NCBI GenBank assembly: GCA_017480195.1 | Contig: JAFVBE010000008.1 | Span: 1-64,000 of the forward strand | From: Lachnospiraceae bacterium | GTDB taxonomy: Bacteria; Bacillota; Clostridia; Lachnospirales; Lachnospiraceae | Direction: 5' to 3' | Length of the DNA stretch: 64,000 nt | Translations under genes and position numbers: made by a program | Part shown: positions 25,932-35,552 of the stretch, in pieces | Layout: the number at the start of each line of letters is the position of its first letter | Numbering within the stretch: the stretch's first letter is position 1 | Notes under the pieces: generated by a model | What the model was told of the DNA's origin: nothing | Databases searched by the model: none | Seen by the model: only the letters and a program-made list of their open reading frames with translations

Positions 25932-26522
25932 TTATAAATCATCTTTCTCGTAAGAGTTTTCTGTATCTTCTAAACCCTCTATATCCGCTTCACTGTCAGT
26001 ATCCTCTGCAATCACAGTCTTTTTCCCTATAATATCGTTTATATCCTCCTCTTTATATACAAATATTAAAAGGATAAAAAGTGCGAACATGCTGCATGTA
26101 ACATATATGTCTGCAACATTGAATATAGGAAAATTAATTAATTTGAAATCTAAGAAATCAACCACATAGCCGTATTTAGCCCGGTCAATCATATTACCAA
26201 TTGCACCAGCATTTAATACAGTCATAGTTATAGTTAACATAATATATTTATGGTTGCCAATTATATTATAGAGAATATAAAAGCTTCCGATAATTATTAT
26301 CGAGGTTAAAATAAGGAAGAAAATCCTTTGTCCCTGCATGACACCCCAGGCAGCTCCCTTATTTCTGATATATGTAATTGCAAATGCGTTTTTTATAACT
26401 TCCCTTGATTCATATAAATCAAAATTACTTTTTATGACGAACTTAGTAAACTGGTCTATCGCCGTAAGTAATGCCATACAGATAATCGGAAGAAACATAA
26501 TTTTTATCTTTTTTTCTTTCAT
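25932..26522 (-). CDS. lspA: Signal peptidase II (prolipoprotein peptidase)
   Basis: 196 residues from ATG 26522; an in-frame TTG at 26555 would extend it into the end of aroB. Four membrane segments, with the catalytic aspartates in NMIDRAKYGYVVD and NVADIYVT. It removes lipoprotein signal peptides after the Cys has been acylated. Usual length is 150-170; the extra is an acidic C-terminal tail (EDTDSEADIEGLEDTE). Several lipoprotein substrates, such as the YerB-like and amino-acid-binding proteins, are encoded in this window. Confidence 0.93.
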   Translation of the reverse strand: MKEKKIKIMFLPIICMALLTAIDQFTKFVIKSNFDLYESREVIKNAFAITYIRNKGAAWGVMQGQRIFFLILTSIIIIGSFYILYNIIGNHKYIMLTITMTVLNAGAIGNMIDRAKYGYVVDFLDFKLINFPIFNVADIYVTCSMFALFILLIFVYKEEDINDIIGKKTVIAEDTDSEADIEGLEDTENSYEKDDL

Positions 26523-26526
26523 TAAT

Positions 26527-27630
26527 TCAATTAACCCTATCCATATATTCTTCAAATGCCTTCTTCATATCCTCAGAAGAAACATCCATATCAATATATG
26601 CATCTCCTATATTATTAAGCAGGATGAATTTAATCTTATCTCCCACAACCTTCTTATCATTTTTAGTATATTCAATGATGGTATCAATATCTATATCATC
26701 CGGAAGCTTAGGTATCTCATAGGCTTTAATGGTTGATATTATATCCTTTAATGTATCTTCATCAATATTTCCCTTATTATATGATATAATTGATGCAAGG
26801 ATTGAGCCAACAAGCACACATTCTCCGTGAAGAAGCTCGAAATTCATATATTTCTCCAAGGCATGTCCAAGTGTATGTCCGAAGTTAAGCAGGGCTCTCC
26901 TGCCCTTTTCTGTCGGATCCTCCTCAACAACCAGCCTCTTATTATCACAGCTTCTGTATACCATCTCACATAAGGTATTATAATCATAGGCATTGATATT
27001 ATCATAATTTGTCTTTATCCAGTCATAAAACGGCTTATCAAGTATAAGACCGTATTTAATGACCTCACCCATACCTGACACAAGCTGTCTTCTATCAAGG
27101 GTTTTTAGCGCATTTAGGTTCATATATACAAGCTTCGGCATATAGAAAGCTCCTACCATATTCTTGTAGGACTTGAAATCTACTCCGGTTTTTCCACCTA
27201 CACTTGAGTCAACCTGTGATAAAAGGCTTGTAGGTATCTGTATGAAATCAATACCTCTTAGGTAGGTTGCTGCCGCATATCCTGTCAAATCCCCGGTTAC
27301 GCCTCCGCCTAATGCTATAAGTATATCTTTTCTATCAAATTTTTCGATAATAAGCTTTTCATATAAATCTCTTACAACATCCAGATTCTTTGATTGCTCA
27401 CCTTCATCAAAGACAAAGGAAACTACATTATTGAAGTATCCTGAATTCTCTAATGAAATTAATATAGCATCCAAATATAAGGATGCTACATTGGTTTCTG
27501 ATACAATACACAGCTTTCTTCCTTCATATCCCAAATCACGCAGAGTTTCAGAAAGCCTGTCATAAGAATCATTAAATGTTATATCATATATAGGCTTATT
27601 ATCAAGATGTACGGTTAAACTGTCAAACAT
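26527..27630 (-). CDS. aroB: 3-dehydroquinate synthase
   Basis: 367 residues. LIALGGGVTGDLTGYAAATY is the NAD-binding segment, followed by IPTSLLSQVDSSVGGKTGVD and the metal-ligand region SGMGEVIKYGLI and NFGHTLGHALE. It turns DAHP into 3-dehydroquinate, the second step of the shikimate pathway. Its place between divIVA and lspA is unusual: no other shikimate gene lies nearby. Spacing of 12 bases to divIVA on the same strand suggests co-transcription. Confidence 0.96.
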   Translation of the reverse strand: MFDSLTVHLDNKPIYDITFNDSYDRLSETLRDLGYEGRKLCIVSETNVASLYLDAILISLENSGYFNNVVSFVFDEGEQSKNLDVVRDLYEKLIIEKFDRKDILIALGGGVTGDLTGYAAATYLRGIDFIQIPTSLLSQVDSSVGGKTGVDFKSYKNMVGAFYMPKLVYMNLNALKTLDRRQLVSGMGEVIKYGLILDKPFYDWIKTNYDNINAYDYNTLCEMVYRSCDNKRLVVEEDPTEKGRRALLNFGHTLGHALEKYMNFELLHGECVLVGSILASIISYNKGNIDEDTLKDIISTIKAYEIPKLPDDIDIDTIIEYTKNDKKVVGDKIKFILLNNIGDAYIDMDVSSEDMKKAFEEYMDRVN

Positions 27631-27642
27631 AGTTTTATTCTC

Positions 27643-28854
27643 CTATACAAATTCAAAGCCATCACCGGAATCATCTTCTCCATCGCCAAGTAAGTTCTTG
27701 TCATTTACAATCTCTACTTCGATATCATCATTTGAAGATGAGTCAATATCTACAGTTGGTATATCATCAGCTTTTGGAACTTCACTGTTCGGCTTTGCTT
27801 CCTCTGTCTTGGCAGATTCGGCTTTTTTATCCGTATCAAAGGTAAATATATTATCTACTGCAGGCTTCTTAGGCTTTTCTTCCTGTGCCACAGTCTTCTT
27901 GATATCTTCCTTTATCTTATCCTCCGGCTTTACATCTGCACTTTTTTTATCCGGTTTTACATCTGATGCAGCCTTTGCTTTATCTGATGATGCCGCAGAT
28001 TTTGATGAATTAGACTTGTTAGCTTGATTAGTTTTGCCGGAATTACTGCGTCTTGTACTTCCGGTGCTCATTCCATCCTTATTTACTGTGAAGGAGGAGC
28101 CTTTTTCAGACTTATCAGTCATTCCATCATATGGATTGTATCTGCCTTCCGGTCTTTTAGCATCAGGATTAAAAGGATCAACAAAATTCTCTCCTGCACT
28201 TAAGTTAGATGTGTATACGGCGCTTGTGCTGTTCTTCATATCATCAGAATTAAAACTGCCTCCACCGCCACTATTATAGCCGCCTAAGGTTGACTCATCT
28301 CTCATCTGAGGATCGCCGCTAAATGAACCGAAATCTGAGGAACTTCCTGATGCTGTTCCACCACCGCTCGCACCTAAAAGCTGAAGCGATTTTACATCTA
28401 TGTATGATTTAGGATCAAAATCCTCCTCTTCAAGAAGGTCGAACTGCTTTTTCATAAAATAAACAAAGTTGGATTTATACGCAGCATATTGAGTTTCTAA
28501 GACCTCAATCTCCTGCTTAATCTGTTCGAGTTGTTTTTCGGCATCTGCCACAATATTTTTTGCTTTATTCTTGGCATCAAGCTCGATGTTCTTAGCTTCC
28601 TTTGCAGCCTTTGTCTTAGTATCCTCTGAGTCTTTCTCCGCAATCATAATAGTCTTCTCAAGTTCGGCTTCCTTAGACTTATAGCTTTGTAAGCCGTCTG
28701 TCAATGTTGCAACCTTTTCCTTCAACTCTGCATTTGAACGATATAGCTGCTCATAGGACTCGGATACCATATCAAAGAAGGTATTAACATCCTTTTTCTC
28801 ATATCCTAAGCCCGTGCGGAACTTCTTTTGTTGAATATCAACCGGTGTAAGCAT
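27643..28854 (-). CDS. divIVA: DivIVA-domain division/polarity protein
   Basis: 403 residues. The N-terminal DivIVA lipid-binding unit (VDIQQKKFRTGLGYEKKDVN) is followed by a coiled coil to about residue 140. The rest is a long low-complexity tail rich in Ser, Lys, Asp and Gly (SGKTNQANKSNSSKSAASSD and an Asp/Glu-rich end). Tails like this vary in Clostridia. It marks negatively curved membrane at the septum and poles. The Min partner MinD/MinC genes are 7 kb away on the same strand. Confidence 0.92.
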   Translation of the reverse strand: MLTPVDIQQKKFRTGLGYEKKDVNTFFDMVSESYEQLYRSNAELKEKVATLTDGLQSYKSKEAELEKTIMIAEKDSEDTKTKAAKEAKNIELDAKNKAKNIVADAEKQLEQIKQEIEVLETQYAAYKSNFVYFMKKQFDLLEEEDFDPKSYIDVKSLQLLGASGGGTASGSSSDFGSFSGDPQMRDESTLGGYNSGGGGSFNSDDMKNSTSAVYTSNLSAGENFVDPFNPDAKRPEGRYNPYDGMTDKSEKGSSFTVNKDGMSTGSTRRSNSGKTNQANKSNSSKSAASSDKAKAASDVKPDKKSADVKPEDKIKEDIKKTVAQEEKPKKPAVDNIFTFDTDKKAESAKTEEAKPNSEVPKADDIPTVDIDSSSNDDIEVEIVNDKNLLGDGEDDSGDGFEFV

Positions 28855-28878
28855 TCTGATTCATCCCCCGTACATAAA

Positions 28879-29529
28879 TTAATATTGACCTAACTGAGGG
28901 GATACGGTTGTTTCATTTAATATCTCCTCACGCAAATCTCCTGATACCTCTATCGAACTTGGTGCTGCTATAAATATATTAGCTGATATAGCCTGTAATG
29001 AACCGCCTATGGCATAGCAGGCTCCACCTATAAAATCAATTATTCTCTGTGCCGGAGAAAGCTCAAGACCTTCCATATTAATAACTATGGTTTTACCTGC
29101 ATTTAAGAAATCTGCAACTGTCTGTGACTCACTTATCTCCTGTGGCTTAATAACATACACTTCACTACCACCCCTATAATTATTTGCTCTTTGCTGCTTA
29201 TTTGAATTAAAATCTACTAAATTATTGTTCTGAGTTCTTGTCTGTGGCTTCTGATAATTGCTGTATGAGGAAGCCTGAGTACTTGTCCTTGAACTTGTCC
29301 TGTCAGCGCCTGTGCTGTAGCTTGAGCTTCTTGTGTATGTTTCCTTGGCTTTATCAGGTTTATTGTAACTCTTGCTATATGATGTCTTCTTTGATGAGGT
29401 TTTAGATGGTGTATAATCATCTTCATCATCGTCATCATCAAATAAATCATCCTCAAATTCATCTTCTTCGTCGTCTAAATCCTTCATTTTAAAGAAATCT
29501 AAAAAGCTTCTCTTTGATTCATTAGCCAT
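28879..29529 (-). CDS. sepF: Cell division protein SepF
   Basis: 216 residues. An N-terminal helix (SFLDFFKMKDLDDEEDEFED), a Ser/Thr/Tyr-rich linker, and the C-terminal SepF domain with EISESQTVADFLNAGKTIVI and RIIDFIGGACYAIGGSLQ. SepF anchors FtsZ to the membrane and aligns the septum. It lies 24 bases upstream of divIVA in the direction of transcription, part of the normal yggS-sepF-divIVA series. Confidence 0.95.
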   Translation of the reverse strand: MANESKRSFLDFFKMKDLDDEEDEFEDDLFDDDDDEDDYTPSKTSSKKTSYSKSYNKPDKAKETYTRSSSYSTGADRTSSRTSTQASSYSNYQKPQTRTQNNNLVDFNSNKQQRANNYRGGSEVYVIKPQEISESQTVADFLNAGKTIVINMEGLELSPAQRIIDFIGGACYAIGGSLQAISANIFIAAPSSIEVSGDLREEILNETTVSPQLGQY

Positions 29530-29565
29530 AATTGTATAATCTCCTTTATCTATCTAACCCTTAGG

Positions 29566-30258
29566 TCAGATATTATAATTGCGTTCTCCAAATATTCCGG
29601 TTCCGACACGAACCATGGTCGCACCCTCCTCTATGGCAACCATATAATCATTTGTCATACCCATAGAGAGAATACTCATATCAACATTATCAATGTTTTT
29701 TGATTTTATGTCAAGTAATAATTGGTGCATTTTTCTAAAATATCCTCGATTATCCTCAGGATTGTCAACAAAAGGAGCAATTGTCATAAGTCCACGCACT
29801 CTGATATGTTCAAAATCCTTCACTGTATCTAATATTTCATATATATTGGTTTCATCAATACCGAACTTGGTTTCCTCATGTGCTATGTTCACCTGAATTA
29901 ATATATCACAAGCTACATCCTTCTTCGCAGCCTGCTTCTCTATCTCCTGTGCCAAATGTATCGAGTCTACGGAATGAATAAGATAAGCCTTATCAACTAT
30001 GTATTTTACCTTATTTGTCTGGAGATGTCCGATAAGATGCCAGTTCACCTTAGTTGATACTGCTTCGTATTTGTCACATAGCTCTTGAACCTTATTCTCT
30101 CCGTACTCTTTGATGCCATAGGTAATAAGCTCCTCTATATCAGACAGGGGCTTTGTCTTGCTTACTGCGATAAGTGTTACATCTTCCGGCTTTCGCCCCG
30201 CCTTTTCACAGGCTTTATTTATATTTTCAAGTACATTATCAAGATTTTCTTTTAGCAT
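29566..30258 (-). CDS. YggS-family PLP homeostasis protein
   Basis: 230 residues from ATG 30258, with AAAGGTGG 8 bases upstream; an in-frame GTG at 30270 overlaps the site and is rejected. A TIM-barrel PLP-binding fold with Lys34 in LIAVSKTKPLSDIEEL, and GENKVQELCDKYEAV and HLIGHLQTNKVKYI. It has no catalytic reaction of its own but balances free pyridoxal 5'-phosphate. It lies between sepF and an HlyD-like gene. Confidence 0.95.
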   Translation of the reverse strand: MLKENLDNVLENINKACEKAGRKPEDVTLIAVSKTKPLSDIEELITYGIKEYGENKVQELCDKYEAVSTKVNWHLIGHLQTNKVKYIVDKAYLIHSVDSIHLAQEIEKQAAKKDVACDILIQVNIAHEETKFGIDETNIYEILDTVKDFEHIRVRGLMTIAPFVDNPEDNRGYFRKMHQLLLDIKSKNIDNVDMSILSMGMTNDYMVAIEEGATMVRVGTGIFGERNYNI

Positions 30259-30272
30259 TTTACATACCACCT

Positions 30273-31661
30273 TTAATATATAATTTGATTTTCGGTTACC
30301 TTGGATGAGTCAAATATTATATTATCATATATATTCAATGCTTCATCGCTTTCTACAAGTGCGAATTCATCTATGGTCTTTATGATTGTAACTTTAGTGA
30401 ATTCGGCTATACCCTTGTTCGCAGAGTATACACCGTCTATAGCAATCTTAGGAATCAGCGAGGTTGAAAGTGTTTCATTGGTATTAATATCAATTAAAAC
30501 ATCACTTTCATCAAATGCCAGAGGATCCACATAACAGTATTCTTCATCAGTCATATAAATGGTAGGAATAACCTGTTTTATAGTTAATTCATTATCCTCA
30601 TTCATAACCTGTACATTAAATCTGTTGCTTGAGCTCTGATTGCCGCCGGCAGATAAATAATTTATTGGTATCTGGTATACATCCTTTGTTGTAAGTGCAG
30701 AGACAGGAACCTTAAGTCCGGTATCTTCCTCAAGAATAATCTCTACGCTTACGAATCTTTCAGAGATATAATTAAGCATGAATTTATTCAGGGAAATATT
30801 CAGATATTTACCATCAGCCCCATATATTATCTCAAATGGCATACTTAATGTATATGAGGAATTATTAATCTTAAAGTGAATATTATCCTCCTCTGAATAT
30901 TTGCCGCTTATCGCAGTAATCTGTTCATCACTAACAGGAAGAAGTATATTCCAGCTTTCACTTGGAATTATCTTAACTACCGGTGTTCCGGCAGATATTA
31001 TATCGCCCGTCTTCAAGGTTTCTTTCTTATAATTGGATTTGTCAAAATCGGATGCGGAAACAGAGGATATATTATAACTCTCATAACCATCTGTATAATA
31101 AGTAATAAGCCCGCTCTCAGGAGACTGTATGGCAGAAAGGGAGACTCCTCCTGCACTCTCTGTCTGCTGCATAAGAATCTCATTTGTAAGTTCTAAAACC
31201 TTGTTATTAACATTATTTTCAAAATTATAGGAATTATAAAAGGAGGTATCATTATATGAAACCTTATATAAGGATATCAGATTCCTGACCTCGTTATAAT
31301 CCTCTCTTGTAAGCAGATTATCATAGCTTTCAGAATCATTTATAGAATTATACAGTTGTCCGGTTTCATCTATCGTACATACCGTGGAGTTCTTCTTGAC
31401 CTTCTCTCCATCACGAATATAATAGCATACATATCCCGACTTATCGGAATTAAGAATAAGCTCGTCACGGACGGCAAGCCCTTCGACAATAAGATTGTTA
31501 TTAATGTCAGTTTTATTGACCTTATATGTAGTTATAGGTTCCTTTTTTATGGAAATAATAAGAGTGATTATAACATATAGAAAGATTAACGCTATTATAA
31601 TGCTTGCTATATTAAGCTTAATATCCCTATTAAATTTTGTTACTTTATTATTGTTCTTCAT
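30273..31661 (-). CDS. HlyD-like membrane-fusion/adaptor protein
   Basis: 462 residues with an N-terminal membrane helix (IASIIIALIFLYVIITLIIS) and a large outside part. The segment SGYVCYYIRDGEKVKKNSTV has the lipoyl/barrel-sandwich features of adaptor proteins, and IISAGTPVVKIIPSESW repeats them. Proteins of this family often follow sepF/yggS in Clostridia. No transporter gene is adjacent, so the partner is unknown. Low general similarity makes this a family-level call. Confidence 0.8.
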   Translation of the reverse strand: MKNNNKVTKFNRDIKLNIASIIIALIFLYVIITLIISIKKEPITTYKVNKTDINNNLIVEGLAVRDELILNSDKSGYVCYYIRDGEKVKKNSTVCTIDETGQLYNSINDSESYDNLLTREDYNEVRNLISLYKVSYNDTSFYNSYNFENNVNNKVLELTNEILMQQTESAGGVSLSAIQSPESGLITYYTDGYESYNISSVSASDFDKSNYKKETLKTGDIISAGTPVVKIIPSESWNILLPVSDEQITAISGKYSEEDNIHFKINNSSYTLSMPFEIIYGADGKYLNISLNKFMLNYISERFVSVEIILEEDTGLKVPVSALTTKDVYQIPINYLSAGGNQSSSNRFNVQVMNEDNELTIKQVIPTIYMTDEEYCYVDPLAFDESDVLIDINTNETLSTSLIPKIAIDGVYSANKGIAEFTKVTIIKTIDEFALVESDEALNIYDNIIFDSSKVTENQIIY

Positions 31662-31681
31662 TATGTAATACCTTTGTAAAA

Positions 31682-32680
31682 CTAATTAACCAGACAAAGC
31701 ATCGAAACTATCGCATCATATAATACTGCCTTTGATTCCTCTGCCGAGGCAACTAACATATAATCCTTGCCATCTCTGGTAAGAAACATAGCAAGACAGT
31801 TGCCGGCGCCGTCAGTTGTGCCGGTCTTCCATACCTCTATGGTATAGCCGGAAGGCAGAGCCACATCACCGGACATAAATAAATTAGTCGGACTTATGTT
31901 CATTTCAATAGGATTGCCGGCAGAATTATAGTAAAAATAATTATATGCCTCAAAAGTATCTATAGTCCTTATCTCATCATAGCCGTGAGCTGCTTTAATT
32001 ATAAGATACATATCGTAGGCTGTTGTATAATGGTCCACAGCGTCAAGTCCATGCGGATTCGCAAAATGTGTTCCGGTAGCACCGAGAGATATAGCCTTTT
32101 GGTTCATAAGCTCACAGAAGGCTTCCTCACTTCCTGCCACATAATCGGCCAAGATAAGTGCATAGTAATTATTTGACTGTATAAGTAAGGTATACAGCAA
32201 ATCTTTAACTGTAATCTTACAGCCGGGATTCATCTCAGTAGGCAGGACACCCTCACTTGTGAGGTCATAATAATGCTCGACAGTTACGACATCATTAAGT
32301 CCTATAGTTTTATCATTTACCTTGTCCAATACAACCATAGCTGTCATAAGCTTAGTCATGCTGGCAGGATACATTCTCTTGTATATATCTTTAGAGACAT
32401 AAGCGTATTTGTCGGTGTCATCAATCAAGAGCGCATAATAGCAATCAGCAAAAAGTTCACTGTTGATATTGTCTGTTCTTCCAATGATGGTATCATCAAA
32501 GCTGATATCTAATGCCTCTATATCTTTGGTTGCAACTGCCGGCACAGGAATTGTCGTATTAACCTTTGTGTATGGATTTTCGTTGTCTATATTATTATTG
32601 ACATTTATTGCTATAACAAAAAATAATATAACAACTGCAGCTATTATTATTTGTTTAAAAAAATCTTTAAATATTCTCAT
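31682..32680 (-). CDS. D-alanyl-D-alanine carboxypeptidase (PBP5/DacF type)
   Basis: 332 residues. A signal/anchor segment at about 8-26 is followed by the penicillin-binding motifs SMTK (Ser107, Lys110), SNN near 169-171 and KTGTTDGAG. It trims the terminal D-Ala of peptidoglycan pentapeptides on the outer face of the membrane. It lies 9 bases downstream of mgsA on the minus strand, in the wall-gene run. The C-terminal beta domain of PBP5 is missing, so it is a short form. Confidence 0.92.
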   Translation of the reverse strand: MRIFKDFFKQIIIAAVVILFFVIAINVNNNIDNENPYTKVNTTIPVPAVATKDIEALDISFDDTIIGRTDNINSELFADCYYALLIDDTDKYAYVSKDIYKRMYPASMTKLMTAMVVLDKVNDKTIGLNDVVTVEHYYDLTSEGVLPTEMNPGCKITVKDLLYTLLIQSNNYYALILADYVAGSEEAFCELMNQKAISLGATGTHFANPHGLDAVDHYTTAYDMYLIIKAAHGYDEIRTIDTFEAYNYFYYNSAGNPIEMNISPTNLFMSGDVALPSGYTIEVWKTGTTDGAGNCLAMFLTRDGKDYMLVASAEESKAVLYDAIVSMLCLVN

Positions 32681-32688
32681 ATGTTTAT

Positions 32689-33087
32689 CTAATGCTTAAA
32701 AAGCTCTCTCCATTCCAGATCTCCTCTTTCCAAAGCCTTAATCATAAGCTCGGCAGTGGCAAGGTTGGTTGCTAATGGAATATTATGTACATCACAGAGC
32801 GTAAATATATTGTTAATATCGACCTCATGAGATTTCTTGGTCTCAGGGTCACGCAGGAATATCATTAAATCAATGGAGTCATTCTCAATCATAGAGCCAA
32901 GCTGCTGCTCTCCTCCGGTATGTCCCGCCAAAAATTTGTGAACTGTAAGATTGGTAACCTCTTCAATCATTCTTCCTGTAGTGCCTGTCGCATATAATTC
33001 ATGGTGCGACATAATTCCTCTGTAGGCAATGCAGAAATTTTGCATTAGTTTTTTCTTCGTATCATGTGCGATTAACCCGATGTTCAT
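32689..33087 (-). CDS. mgsA: Methylglyoxal synthase
   Basis: 132 residues. IGLIAHDTKKKLM, YATGTTGRMIEE, HKFLAGHTGGEQQLG and MIFLRDPETKKSHEVD carry the catalytic and phosphate-binding residues of the family. It turns dihydroxyacetone phosphate into methylglyoxal, a glycolytic bypass used when phosphate is short. The rodA-mgsA order is normal in Clostridia. Confidence 0.96.
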   Translation of the reverse strand: MNIGLIAHDTKKKLMQNFCIAYRGIMSHHELYATGTTGRMIEEVTNLTVHKFLAGHTGGEQQLGSMIENDSIDLMIFLRDPETKKSHEVDINNIFTLCDVHNIPLATNLATAELMIKALERGDLEWRELFKH

Positions 33088-33105
33088 ATGTTTTCTCCTA
33101 TTAGT

Positions 33106-34230
33106 TTAGTAATAATCAGATTTTTGTAGACTGACATTTAATACAATCCCCATACCTACGGATATGCTTAGCAGAGAGCTAAGCCCATAACTGATAAAAG
33201 GCAGCGGAATACCTGTATTTGGCAGCACTCCTGTCGCAACGCCTATATTGATAAAGGATTGAAATGCTATAAGTGTACCTATTCCTGATGCTATAAGCAT
33301 CCCCTTTGTATCCCTGGCTCTCCTTGCAATCCTTATACATTGTAACACTATTAACATAATAATTGCAATAATAATTACACTGCCGATAAAGCCTAATTCT
33401 TCACCTATTACCGAAAATATAAAATCTGTCTGCTGCTCTGATATAAAATTCGCATCCTTGACTGTCGCTATAGTCGAAGAATTAAAGCCTTTACCCGTAA
33501 GCTGACCGGAACCAATTGCCATAATTGAATTATTCTGCTGGGACATATCATCACCGTATTGTGAAGGATATACGAAGGATAATATTCTGTTAATCTGATA
33601 CTGTTTAAGGAGTATCTTGTCTCCGGGAAGCTGTATATACCATAAGAAGCTGCCCGCAAGCGGTATGGCAATAAGTAAAATAATTCCTATAATCTTATAG
33701 CTTAAGCCTGATACATAAAGCATTGTGGCAAGCACCATAAAAAGACATATAGTCGTCGAAAGGTCAGGCTCAGCTACTATAAACACAAGGGAAAAGCCGA
33801 CAAAAACAGTAAACAAGGCTATGCATTTGAAAGTATTTATCTTATCCTTCTCCTTGTATTTACCAAGAAATGCAGCTACAAAAACAATCATAAGTATCTT
33901 AGATATCTCAGATGGCTGTATCTGTATTCCATTCTCTCCGCCTATGTTAATCCATCTGGTTGCATTATTGACATTAACACCGAACAGTAAAACCATAAGC
34001 AGCAAAGCTATATTTACTATATAGATAATATGATAAAATCTGCATATAAAATGATAATCAACAAGTGACAGGAATATCATAATAACAATACCTGCGCCGA
34101 CACCGACAGCCTGCTTAAATGTAAAATCAGAATCTGCGCTATTGACAGCAAATACCCCGATTATCATTATTGCAGTTACATATATTAATAATTTAAAGTT
34201 ATAATCCCTGAGATGAAACTTTGTGAACAT
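33106..34230 (-). CDS. rodA: RodA/FtsW-family peptidoglycan glycosyltransferase
   Basis: 374 residues with about ten membrane segments. The conserved SEDS features include GENGIQIQPSEISKI and the C-terminal GVLPNTGIPLPFISYG. It polymerises lipid II for the lateral wall together with PBP2, which is encoded 1.3 kb upstream in transcription order. Its start overlaps the minD end by 32 bases. Confidence 0.95.
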   Translation of the reverse strand: MFTKFHLRDYNFKLLIYVTAIMIIGVFAVNSADSDFTFKQAVGVGAGIVIMIFLSLVDYHFICRFYHIIYIVNIALLLMVLLFGVNVNNATRWINIGGENGIQIQPSEISKILMIVFVAAFLGKYKEKDKINTFKCIALFTVFVGFSLVFIVAEPDLSTTICLFMVLATMLYVSGLSYKIIGIILLIAIPLAGSFLWYIQLPGDKILLKQYQINRILSFVYPSQYGDDMSQQNNSIMAIGSGQLTGKGFNSSTIATVKDANFISEQQTDFIFSVIGEELGFIGSVIIIAIIMLIVLQCIRIARRARDTKGMLIASGIGTLIAFQSFINIGVATGVLPNTGIPLPFISYGLSSLLSISVGMGIVLNVSLQKSDYY

Positions 34231-35014
34231 TTTTTTCCTTCTTCTTTAGCAGTTTTAGTATATTAAAGCCGTAATCATAAGTCTCGTCTTCAAACGCCTC
34301 GCCGGCTATTCTTTTGGCAATTTCAATATAAGCCTTTCCGGGCTTAGTTCTGTTGCCTGCAATCATTTCTCCACGGTTAGTAGATATGACTATGGATTCA
34401 TCATCCATTATTGTTCCGATTAGGTTAATGGAAAGTATATCCACTACATCATCAACTGACATCATATCTCCCCGTCTTACCATACTCATACGGATTTTGT
34501 TGATTACAAGGTCTATGCGAGGCATTTCACATGAATTAAGAATACCTATAATTCTATCGGCATCCCTTATGGCTGATACCTCAGGTGTGGTTACAACTAT
34601 AGCTCTCTCTGCTGCTGCTATTGCGTTCTTGAAGCCATGCTCGATACCGGCAGGGCAGTCTATTATTATGTAGTCATATTCGGGCTTTAAATCCTCAATC
34701 AGCTTCTTCATCTGCTCAGGAGCTATAGAGGTCTTGTCCCTCGTCTGTGCCGCCGGTAAAAGCGCAAGATTAGAAAAGGTCTTGTCTTTAATTATCGCCT
34801 GCTTTGCCTTGCAGCTTCCCTCAATCACATCGACTATATTGTATACAATGCGATTTTCAAGTCCCATTACAACATCAAGATTTCTTAGTCCTATATCAGT
34901 ATCTATAAGCAGGGTTTTGAATCCGAGCCCCGCCAGTGCACCTCCGATATTGGCTGTGGTCGTAGTTTTGCCAACACCGCCTTTGCCGCTTGTAATCACT
35001 ATAACTTCACTCAT
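34199..35014 (-). CDS. minD: Septum site-determining ATPase MinD
   Basis: 271 residues. The deviant Walker A motif is GKGGVGKTTT at 10-19, followed by NLDVVMGLENRIVYNIVDVI. The C-terminus has the amphipathic membrane-targeting helix (NILKLLKKKEKN). MinD binds the membrane and recruits MinC. No minE is found between minD and rodA, although minD-minE-rodA is the usual Clostridial order; DivIVA is encoded nearby and may position MinCD instead. Confidence 0.96.
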   Translation of the reverse strand: MSEVIVITSGKGGVGKTTTTANIGGALAGLGFKTLLIDTDIGLRNLDVVMGLENRIVYNIVDVIEGSCKAKQAIIKDKTFSNLALLPAAQTRDKTSIAPEQMKKLIEDLKPEYDYIIIDCPAGIEHGFKNAIAAAERAIVVTTPEVSAIRDADRIIGILNSCEMPRIDLVINKIRMSMVRRGDMMSVDDVVDILSINLIGTIMDDESIVISTNRGEMIAGNRTKPGKAYIEIAKRIAGEAFEDETYDYGFNILKLLKKKEKNVHKVSSQGL

Positions 35015-35026
35015 TTACAATTCCTC

Positions 35027-35524
35027 CTAATATACATTATAAACAAAGGCATCTTTTTTTCCTTTGGAGCCTGCTTTTGCATAACCGTTTAACTCGCCGA
35101 TTATTATGATATTGCCCTCTGAAGTAACCGATGCACCCTGTTCAATATTTCCAACAATTATTATGCTTGTTACAGCATCAATAGATTGTCCGTTTTTTAA
35201 ATTTCCTACATAAAACAGACCATCTTTATCGGATTGTAAATTCGTAAAATTATTCTCTTTTTCCTTTGTTTCTATAACCTTTATTTCTTTATATTTTATA
35301 TTTAAGCCTTTATCTCTTAACAGCTCGAGTATATCACCTTTTTCATCCTCCGTTAATATTTTTCCATCAAAGGTAATATCAATCGGAATTTGCTTCGCGT
35401 AATAATGTCTTGTATTCTGAAGTTTTTTATTTAATTCTTTTTTTATTTCACTAAACTTAGCTTCAGGTGCAATTATCAAACGAATCCCCTCTTTATTACC
35501 TTTAATAATAACGGGATTAATCAT
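35027..35524 (-). CDS. minC: Septum site-determining protein MinC, short form
   Basis: 165 residues. A shortened N-terminal part is followed by the beta-helix MinC_C domain: DGLFYVGNLKNGQSIDAVTS, IVGNIEQGASVTSEGNIIII and GELNGYAKAGSKG. Normal length is about 200-230. It blocks FtsZ assembly away from mid-cell. It directly precedes minD by 12 bases. No obvious regulatory site was seen. Confidence 0.92.
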   Translation of the reverse strand: MINPVIIKGNKEGIRLIIAPEAKFSEIKKELNKKLQNTRHYYAKQIPIDITFDGKILTEDEKGDILELLRDKGLNIKYKEIKVIETKEKENNFTNLQSDKDGLFYVGNLKNGQSIDAVTSIIIVGNIEQGASVTSEGNIIIIGELNGYAKAGSKGKKDAFVYNVY

Positions 35525-35552
35525 TTTTCACCTCTTTAAATACTGAAAGTTT

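Noticed and set aside
27698..28279. Plus-strand ORFs of 109 and 81 residues opposite divIVA
   Set aside because: Mirror images of the low-complexity tail of divIVA; no start signals.
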